Source of the DNA: a bacterium
Lineage (GTDB): Bacteria; Patescibacteriota; Minisyncoccia; Minisyncoccales; MHMH01
Direction of reading: 5' to 3'
Length of the DNA: 9,528 bases
Assembly (NCBI GenBank): GCA_030648815.1
Contig: JAUSHA010000043.1
Span: forward strand, 1-9,528
Part shown: positions 4,733 through 9,528 of the stretch, piece by piece
Layout of the letters: each line of letters begins with the position of its first letter
Numbering within the stretch: the first letter of the stretch is position 1
The notes under the pieces: model-generated
Databases searched by the model: none
What the model saw: the letters and a program-made list of their open reading frames with translations, nothing else
Told to the model about the DNA's origin: nothing
Program-made: the position numbers and the translations under genes

Positions 4733-7423
4733 TTATCTCTGCAAGGCACTCACCTTATCGTTGCTCGGCATTCTAAAGATAATTTTTTCGCCTTCGGCGT
4801 CAATCATCACCCTGTCTTTTGCCTGAATCTGGCCGGTAACGATTCTTAAAGCCAAAGGATCCAAAACTAATTTTTGAATCACCCTCTTCAGCGGCCTGGC
4901 TCCCAAATTCGGGTCAAAGCCCTTTTCGGCCAAAATATCTTTAACCTGCTGGCTTATTTTTATCTCAATGTCTTTTTGAGAAAGCCGCTCGGCCACTTTT
5001 CTTAACTCCAGCTCAACAATCTCTTTGATTTCCGGCTTGCCGAGATGATTGAAGATAACGATTTCGTCTATCCTGTTTAAAAATTCCGGCTTGAAGTTTT
5101 CGCGCAGAGCCTCCATAACTTTTCCCTTTAAGTCCTCGCGGTCTTTTCCTTCTTTTCCGGCAAGAAATCCCAAGGAGCTCATTTTGGCAATATGTTCTGA
5201 ACCTAAATTGGAGGTCATTATTAAAATAGTGTTTTTGAAAGAGGCTGTCCTGCCCTTGGCGTCAGTGAGCCGGCCATCCTCTAAAATTTGCAGAAGAATA
5301 TTAAAAACATCGGGATTAGCTTTTTCGATTTCGTCAAAAAGAACAACGGCATAAGGCCTTCTTCTTATTTTCTCCGTCAACTGGCCGCCTTCTTCGTAGC
5401 CGACATATCCCGGAGGCGAACCGATAATTTTGGAAACCGTGTGTTTTTCCATATACTCGGACATATCCAATCTTACCAAGGCCTTTTCATCGTTAAATAA
5501 GAATTCGGCTAAAGCTCGGGCTGTCTCGGTTTTGCCGACTCCGGTCGGTCCCAAAAAAATGAAAGAACCCATCGGCTTTGATTCTTCGGAGATTCCGGCC
5601 CGCGACCTTCTGATGGCATTGGAAACCGCCACAATCGCCTCTTGCTGGCCGATAACTTTTTTGGCGAGGATGTCTTCCATTTTTTCCAGTTTTTTGGCCT
5701 CTTCCTCTATCAGACGCATTACCGGAATGCCCGTCCAGCGAGACACGACCATGGCCACATCTTCCTCTGATACGTCTTCTTTTAAAAGGCGGTGTTTCTT
5801 TTGAAAAGTGGTCAGTTCTTTTTCTTTTTTCTGAATATCCCTTAAAAGCAAGGGCAGACGGCCGTATTTAATTTCAGCCACTTTTTGCAACTCGCCTTCT
5901 CTTTGCAATGATTCTATTTGAAAAGTTAATTCCTCCACTTCTTTTCTCATGGCTCTTATCCCCTGGATCAAATCCTTCTCGGTTTTCCATTGAAGTTCCA
6001 AATTCTTGGATTTTTCCGTTAAATCGGCGAGCTGCCTGTTAATAACGGTAATTTTCTTTTTTGAAACGGCGCCAGTTTCTGTTTTTAAGGCCGCTTTTTC
6101 AATCTCCAGTCTTTGGATTTCCTGATTTAATTGCTCTAATTCCGTCGGCTTGGACTCAATTTCCAATCGCAAAGCCGAAGCCGCTTCATCCATCAAATCA
6201 ACGGCTTTGTCCGGTAAAAATCGGTCGGTGATATAGCGGGCGGCCAGCTCGGCTGAAGCCACTAGGGCAGAATCTTTTATTTTCACGCCGTGGTGAACTT
6301 CATATTTTTCTTTCAAGCCCCTTAAGATGGCTAAGGTGTCTTCCATTGTCGGCTCGGAAACATAAATCGGCTGGAATCTTCTTTCCAAGGCCGGATCCCT
6401 CTCAATATATTTTTGATATTCTTTTAAAGTTGTCGCTCCGATGGCTTTTAATTCGCCCCTGGATAAAGCCGGCTTTAATAAACTAGAGGCGTCAATGGCG
6501 CCTTCAGCCGCTCCGGCTCCCACTAAAGTGTGAAGCTCGTCAATAAATAAAATATAGCGGCCACCGGATCGGTCAAGCTCTTTTAAAAGGGCTTTTATCC
6601 TATCTTCAAATTCTCCGCGGTACCTGGTGCCGGCTATCATGGCGCCCAAATCAAGAGCGATAATTTCTTTGTCTCTTAAAGACTCCGGCACATCGCCTCT
6701 GATAATTTTCTGGGCCAAACCTTCAACAATGGCGGTTTTGCCGACGCCGGCCTCGCCGATTAAAACAGGGTTATTTTTTGTCCGGCGGGAAAGCACCTGC
6801 ATCAGCCGGCGGATTTCGTTATCCCGGCCGATAACTGGGTCTAATTTGCCGATTCTTCCCAGCTGGGTAAGATTTCTGGCATATCTTTCAATCACCTGGT
6901 ACTTGGATTCCGGTTCGGGATCGGTAATCCTTGACCCTCCCCTAATTTGCGATAAAAGTTTAAGCGCATCCTGATAATTTAATTTGCCAAATTCCAAAGT
7001 CGCTGCTCCGCCGCCAGTTTGTAAAAAATTAGCTTTCTCTAAAATTTCTTTTGCCTTTGTGTCAGTACTCAATAAAGCCAAGAAAAAATGCTCTACGGAG
7101 ATAAATTCGTCTGACATCTTCATTGATTCCTGGCGGGCTGTGTCTAAAACCTTAGCCATGTCTTGAGTTAAATAAAATTGGCCGAAAGTTTGCGGAGCGG
7201 CAATAACCGGCAGCCGCTCTATGGCGCCTTGAACTTTTCTTTTTAAACCCTCGATGTCCACTCCCAATTTTTGGAGCAAAGTCAAAACCACGCTTCCTTC
7301 TTGCGAGACTAAAGCCAAAAGCAGATGCAGAGCGTCAATTTGTTGCTGCCCTTTTTCCCTGGCTGCGTCCTGCGCCGCCAGCACGGCCTCCTGTGCCTTA
7401 TGCGTAAAATTACCGTTCATCAT
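4733..7423 (-). CDS. clpB: ATP-dependent chaperone ClpB (Hsp100 disaggregase)
   Basis: ClpB is a hexameric cytoplasmic AAA+ machine that threads aggregated proteins through its pore, normally with DnaK. All domains are present in 896 residues. The N-domain covers about 5-150. NBD1 has Walker A GEAGVGKT (223-230), Walker B ILFIDE (291-296), pore loop YRG (268-270) and arginine fingers in ALERRF (345-350). A long coiled-coil middle domain (about 420-545) separates ClpB from ClpC and ClpA. NBD2 has Walker A GPTGVGKT (625-632), pore loop GYVG (672-675), Walker B VVLFDE (693-698), sensor 1 TSN and sensor 2 GARPLKR (841-847). There is no IGF/IGL ClpP-docking loop to suggest protease partnering. The start could be either of two adjacent ATGs (7423 or 7420). 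No CIRCE element was seen. No dnaK or grpE lies nearby. It leads an operon with the pseudoprotease. Confidence 0.98.
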   Translation of the reverse strand: MMNGNFTHKAQEAVLAAQDAAREKGQQQIDALHLLLALVSQEGSVVLTLLQKLGVDIEGLKRKVQGAIERLPVIAAPQTFGQFYLTQDMAKVLDTARQESMKMSDEFISVEHFFLALLSTDTKAKEILEKANFLQTGGGAATLEFGKLNYQDALKLLSQIRGGSRITDPEPESKYQVIERYARNLTQLGRIGKLDPVIGRDNEIRRLMQVLSRRTKNNPVLIGEAGVGKTAIVEGLAQKIIRGDVPESLRDKEIIALDLGAMIAGTRYRGEFEDRIKALLKELDRSGGRYILFIDELHTLVGAGAAEGAIDASSLLKPALSRGELKAIGATTLKEYQKYIERDPALERRFQPIYVSEPTMEDTLAILRGLKEKYEVHHGVKIKDSALVASAELAARYITDRFLPDKAVDLMDEAASALRLEIESKPTELEQLNQEIQRLEIEKAALKTETGAVSKKKITVINRQLADLTEKSKNLELQWKTEKDLIQGIRAMRKEVEELTFQIESLQREGELQKVAEIKYGRLPLLLRDIQKKEKELTTFQKKHRLLKEDVSEEDVAMVVSRWTGIPVMRLIEEEAKKLEKMEDILAKKVIGQQEAIVAVSNAIRRSRAGISEESKPMGSFIFLGPTGVGKTETARALAEFLFNDEKALVRLDMSEYMEKHTVSKIIGSPPGYVGYEEGGQLTEKIRRRPYAVVLFDEIEKANPDVFNILLQILEDGRLTDAKGRTASFKNTILIMTSNLGSEHIAKMSSLGFLAGKEGKDREDLKGKVMEALRENFKPEFLNRIDEIVIFNHLGKPEIKEIVELELRKVAERLSQKDIEIKISQQVKDILAEKGFDPNLGARPLKRVIQKLVLDPLALRIVTGQIQAKDRVMIDAEGEKIIFRMPSNDKVSALQR

Positions 7424-7428
7424 CTTTT

Positions 7429-7456
7429 ATCTTATCAAAAAATCAAAAAAAATCAA
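7429..7456 (-). promoter_or_regulatory. Promoter for clpB
   Basis: On the minus strand TTGATT (7456-7451), a 16-base AT-only spacer apart from two G, and TAAGAT (7434-7429) precede the ATG at 7423 by 5 bases. The mRNA would begin at the first or second ATG. The region is very AT-rich, so the match is less specific than at 1748-1776; no heat-shock operator was seen. Confidence 0.5.
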
Positions 7457-7464
7457 GAAAAACA

Positions 7465-7495
7465 AAAAGGGGATGAACATTGTCCATCCCCTTTT
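7465..7495. terminator. Hairpin terminator after the substrate-binding protein gene
   Basis: AAAAGGGGATG (7465-7475) pairs with CATCCCCTTTT (7485-7495) around a 9-base loop. On the minus strand the stem is followed by a run of T broken by single G and C bases. It ends the transcript of the gene stopping at 7504 and separates it from the clpB promoter just downstream. Confidence 0.9.
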
Positions 7496-7503
7496 CTTTT
7501 TAT

Positions 7504-8616
7504 TTACCGAGAATTTGCTGAAATAAATAGCGGCCCGATATCAGCGTCGGAGGTGTTCATGAGCTTTAAGTCCTTCCTCGTAACGCCCCGGCCTTCAGTC
7601 TGTAACCCCCTGGTAAGAAGGTAATCTGAAACAGACAATTCTACTATGTAGACATTCTTGCCTTTCAGGTCGGAAACCTGTTTGAAGTTTCCGGTGACGA
7701 TAACCATGTCGTTGCCGTTGGAATAATCACCAATAATAACACCAGTGGTGTCTACGCCAGCAACGGCAGCCATATTTAGTGCTTCCATGTTCGTCATTAA
7801 AACCCCATCAACCTTGCCGGCAACATAGGCTTCCACAGATGGCATATAATCCATCTGTACAACCTCAATTTCAGCATTGAATCTGTCGCCCCATTTCTTA
7901 AGAATGCCAGATGATTCTGCGGCATAAAATAATGCCATCCATCCGACATAAATTGAGTTCGCGATTACGAAGTGTTTCTTTGGCCCGGTCACGGTTCGCC
8001 AAGTGGGAACTTCCATGTACTTATCCGTGAAGCGTAGTTTCACGTTCCCCTTGTCGCCGAGAACGGTACCATCAGGAAACTGAATCCCGACAGTATCAAC
8101 GGATTTGGCGTCCTGCCAAAGTCCATTCTCAAAGGAAAACTTTCTTACGAGGTCCATTACCTCAATCAGCTTTTTGCTGCGGGCAAATCCCGCGGCATCA
8201 GCCGGTTTCCAATACATATATGTAGTTTTCAGTTGTCGTTTGTAGGAATCGAGGGAAGTGCCTGATTTTTCTGCCATGGCAGTTAAGGCTTTGGTGGCTT
8301 CCGGTCCATCGCCCTGCATCAGTGCCAGGGTCTCATACCAAGCACCGGCAAGCGCCATAGCTAATTCGGGATTTTTTTCAACAACATCCGTCCTTAAAAA
8401 CGTTATGTCCAGGATCTCATTGGGTATCTTAGATGAGTCAAAGATCACCTTCGCTTGCGGAACCTGGTCAAGTATCTCCAGGGCGATGGGATTCCATGTT
8501 ACCACCGCCTCTACTTTGTTATTATTCGTACAGGCCATCGGCGCCAACAACGTCCACAACATTGTCAAGAGCACCGACACTATTGTTATTGGGTAAAATC
8601 TCTTTAATTCCCTCAT
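7504..8616 (-). CDS. ABC transporter substrate-binding protein, NMT1/THI5-like, circularly permuted
   Basis: The 370 residues begin with a signal peptide (hydrophobic 9-27) ending in APMAC, either a weak lipobox at C29 or an ordinary cleavage site. The body resembles periplasmic binding proteins linked to urea carboxylase, but in swapped order. Residues 34-203 match the usual C-terminal half: VEAVVTWNP (35-43), FDSSKIPNEILD (59-70), GAWYETLALM (91-100), VGIQFPDG (176-183) and LGDKGNVKLRF (186-196). A linker at about 204-217 then leads to the usual N-terminal half: SIYVGWM (221-227), TNMEAL (275-280), GDYSNGND (296-303), VELSVSDYLL (325-334) and MNTSDADI (353-360), ending 10 residues later. 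Together the halves cover the whole family length with nothing obviously missing. The start is fixed by AGGAGG. Capture of urea or a related small solute is inference from family; no permease or ATPase gene is visible. Confidence 0.85.
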   Translation of the reverse strand: MRELKRFYPITIVSVLLTMLWTLLAPMACTNNNKVEAVVTWNPIALEILDQVPQAKVIFDSSKIPNEILDITFLRTDVVEKNPELAMALAGAWYETLALMQGDGPEATKALTAMAEKSGTSLDSYKRQLKTTYMYWKPADAAGFARSKKLIEVMDLVRKFSFENGLWQDAKSVDTVGIQFPDGTVLGDKGNVKLRFTDKYMEVPTWRTVTGPKKHFVIANSIYVGWMALFYAAESSGILKKWGDRFNAEIEVVQMDYMPSVEAYVAGKVDGVLMTNMEALNMAAVAGVDTTGVIIGDYSNGNDMVIVTGNFKQVSDLKGKNVYIVELSVSDYLLTRGLQTEGRGVTRKDLKLMNTSDADIGPLFISANSR

Positions 8617-8619
8617 GTT

Positions 8620-8627
8620 CCCTCCTT
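8620..8627 (-). promoter_or_regulatory. Strong ribosome binding site for the substrate-binding protein
   Basis: AAGGAGGG on the minus strand lies 3 bases before the ATG at 8616. It supports initiation there, and hence that the signal peptide is truly fused in front of the C-terminal half. Confidence 0.85.
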
Positions 8628-8652
8628 TTATTTTTTTGTTTGACTCATTTTT

Positions 8653-8666
8653 ATCGGTTAACCGAT
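8653..8666. promoter_or_regulatory. 14-bp perfect palindrome, possible operator
   Basis: ATCGGTTAACCGAT is fully self-complementary and lies in the 57-base gap between the lipoprotein gene and the substrate-binding protein gene. It has the look of a repressor site of LacI or TetR type, but no regulator gene is in view and no convincing promoter overlaps it. Confidence 0.4.
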
Positions 8667-8673
8667 CAAATCA

Positions 8674-9021
8674 TTATTCGCACCCCTTCTTTCTGTCTTC
8701 ATAATAAACGATCCATATATAACTATGACTCGGACTGCCTACGGGGATTATTTTTTTATCCGGATGATCGTCAACCCATTTTTGGGTGGCAGCAATAAAA
8801 AAATCGTAACCGTAGGCCGCATTACTGCCCTTAACAGCATCTATTACGAAAAAGTTTTTACCGTTATCATGCAGCAATGGTTCCTCTTTAACGGCCGATT
8901 CCTTAACTTGTTCTTCTGCTTTCTTGAGATCCTTCTCCGGATTTACGCAGGCAAATAAAGCCCCGACCATAACAATTATCATCACCATGATACCAACCAA
9001 AATCAGACGCCTTCTTTTCAT
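8674..9021 (-). CDS. Small putative lipoprotein of unknown family, 115 aa
   Basis: An N-terminal MKRRR followed by a hydrophobic stretch (6-24) ends in GALFAC (C25), an acceptable though atypical lipobox because of Phe at -2. The lipidated or cleaved protein would start with a charged, helical linker (about 28-48), then a small domain at 55-115 with FFVIDAV, GYDFFIAATQKWVDDHPDKK and SYIWIVYYEDRKKGCE. I recognise no family. Translation begins at 9021, with AAAGGAG 11 bases upstream. Its promoter at 9077-9104 gives a leader of about 50 bases. Because only 57 bases and no terminator separate it from the substrate-binding protein gene, the two are probably cotranscribed. A partner role in solute capture is possible but rests only on position. 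Confidence 0.75.
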   Translation of the reverse strand: MKRRRLILVGIMVMIIVMVGALFACVNPEKDLKKAEEQVKESAVKEEPLLHDNGKNFFVIDAVKGSNAAYGYDFFIAATQKWVDDHPDKKIIPVGSPSHSYIWIVYYEDRKKGCE

Positions 9022-9032
9022 TATTCCCTATT

Positions 9033-9039
9033 CTCCTTT
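9033..9039 (-). promoter_or_regulatory. Ribosome binding site of the small lipoprotein gene
   Basis: AAAGGAG on the minus strand lies 11 bases before the ATG at 9021, at the long end of the usual range. Just upstream in the leader, GAGCA and TGCTC (9044-9058) can form a small 5-bp hairpin. Confidence 0.6.
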
Positions 9040-9076
9040 CAATGAGCATTTTCTGCTCTTATATCGCAGACTGCTT

Positions 9077-9104
9077 ATATTACCACCTTAAATATTTTTG
9101 TCAA
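9077..9104 (-). promoter_or_regulatory. Promoter for the lipoprotein / substrate-binding protein unit
   Basis: On the minus strand a perfect TTGACA (9104-9099), a 16-base spacer and TAATAT (9082-9077) form a strong sigma-70-type promoter. The -35 box overlaps the first arm of the nested inverted repeat at 9100-9146. Confidence 0.7.
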
Positions 9105-9146
9105 GGACGAAATCGCCTTGACGCTGAGCGAAATCGAAGTGTCAAG
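9100..9146. repeat. Nested REP-like inverted repeats
   Basis: GTCAAGG (9100-9106) pairs with CCTTGAC (9116-9122). The same CTTGAC also starts a second hairpin, CTTGACGCT (9117-9125) with AGTGTCAAG (9138-9146), with one G-T pair. The two hairpins share an arm and so exclude each other. CGAAATCG occurs twice (9108-9115, 9129-9136). The CGCTGAGCGAAATCGAAG portion resembles a dispersed repeat type seen in many bacteria (from memory). Confidence 0.65.
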
Positions 9147-9155
9147 AGCAAAAAT

Positions 9156-9183
9156 AAAGAGGGGTGTTTTTTCACCCCTCTTT
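9156..9183 (-). terminator. Hairpin terminator after the right-edge gene
   Basis: AAAGAGGGGTG (9156-9166) pairs with CACCCCTCTTT (9173-9183) around a loop of six T. On the minus strand the stem is followed by TTTATTTTTG. It lies 6 bases after the stop at 9190, so it ends that transcript. Confidence 0.9.
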
Positions 9184-9189
9184 GGATAA

Positions 9190-9510
9190 TTATTTTTCGG
9201 GCCCCGTATCTGCAAATTGCCACCAATCGCCGGAATATTGAATTATAAACCCGGGCGTAGATATTTCAGGCCCCCAATTAGTCGGCTGCGAAGACGACAA
9301 TGAACTTCTAATGCCCTTGATTGTCGAGGGCAGAGTCTCCGACTTTGGCGTATATTTGTAGTTTTCAGCTATCCTATCATAGGGCACCGAAATTATTCTC
9401 AATATCTTTAAGCTTGAAGGATGAGAATCATCTACCTTACCCTCAAGCTTAATTTCAAAATAACGAGGCTCTATTGGTTTCCACAAATAATACTTATTTT
9501 CATCTAACAT
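9190..9510 (-). CDS. Small protein of unknown family (start uncertain, possibly partial)
   Basis: The 106-residue reading has no membrane segment and no signal peptide. It is rich in Tyr, Trp, Pro and Ser: YYLWKPIEPRYFEIKLEG (7-24), NWGPEISTPGFIIQYSGDWW (78-97). This suggests a small beta-rich domain. I do not recognise it. The ATG at 9510 has AAAGGGG about 5 bases upstream, which supports it as the start. However, the frame stays open through the last 18 bases to the window edge, so a longer protein cut off by the window is possible. A terminator follows the stop closely, so it is transcribed apart from the lipoprotein gene. Confidence 0.65.
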   Translation of the reverse strand: MLDENKYYLWKPIEPRYFEIKLEGKVDDSHPSSLKILRIISVPYDRIAENYKYTPKSETLPSTIKGIRSSLSSSQPTNWGPEISTPGFIIQYSGDWWQFADTGPEK

Positions 9511-9528
9511 GATATCCCCTTTTTCGTC

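Noticed and set aside
5049..5804. Plus-strand ORFs opposite clpB
   Set aside because: They are antisense shadows of a highly conserved gene with no start signals of their own.
7424..7503. CIRCE heat-shock operator before clpB
   Set aside because: No TTAGCACTC-N9-GAGTGCTAA-like inverted repeat is present; the only hairpin there is the upstream gene's terminator.
7504..7545. Frameshift near the end of the substrate-binding protein that would restore the usual order
   Set aside because: Reading the other frames after NTSDADI gives a short AAI-like match but then no family sequence before the terminator, and the missing half is already present at the N-terminus.

Overview
The window looks like a chromosomal segment of an uncultivated, moderately AT-rich bacterium, most probably of the Candidate Phyla Radiation (Patescibacteria, Parcubacteria-like). 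This is inferred from gene style and not from a marker gene. The signs are short envelope proteins of no recognised family, a CARDB/thrombospondin-type-3 surface protein, a REP-associated transposase, perfect palindromes scattered between and inside genes, and several genes whose -10 box lies only 5-8 bases before the ATG. The standard code fits, and every complete gene in the window ends in TAA.

Layout. Positions 1-1739 (minus strand) hold two envelope genes read from a promoter at 1748-1776. They are a 185-residue membrane-anchored protein and, overlapping its stop by 7 bases, a secreted protein that runs off the left edge (396 codons visible). The second gene carries three in-frame palindromes. 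Positions 1783-2597 are a RAYT (HUH/Y1 transposase) gene bracketed by two palindromes whose cores are exact reverse complements; a further, unrelated palindrome sits inside the transposase gene. Positions 2607-3545 encode a signal-peptide/CARDB/TSP3/transmembrane surface protein. Across a compact divergent promoter region with a 12-bp-arm palindrome lies the only plus-strand gene (3666-3977), a small two-helix membrane protein with a zinc ribbon. It ends at a convergent hairpin terminator. Positions 4023-7423 (minus) are a clpB disaggregase followed after 14 bases by a membrane-anchored HtrA-like protein that has lost all three catalytic residues.

The right part (7504-9528, minus strand) differs in style, with strong Shine-Dalgarno sites and ordinary leaders. 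It has a small unrecognised gene at the right edge, a REP-like nested repeat, a 115-residue putative lipoprotein, and a 370-residue periplasmic substrate-binding protein of the NMT1/THI5-like (urea-carboxylase-associated) type. The halves of that last protein appear in swapped order: C-terminal half first, N-terminal half second, behind a new signal peptide. This apparent natural circular permutation is the most unusual thing in the window.

How the genes work together. ClpB and the pseudoprotease probably form a protein-quality-control operon, the second member perhaps acting as a membrane sensor or binding protein. The left-hand genes and the TSP3 protein contribute to the cell surface. The binding protein and small lipoprotein may form a solute-capture unit, but no permease or ATPase is visible. 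No rRNA, tRNA, CRISPR array or riboswitch was recognised, and no gene-free stretch exceeds 300 bases.
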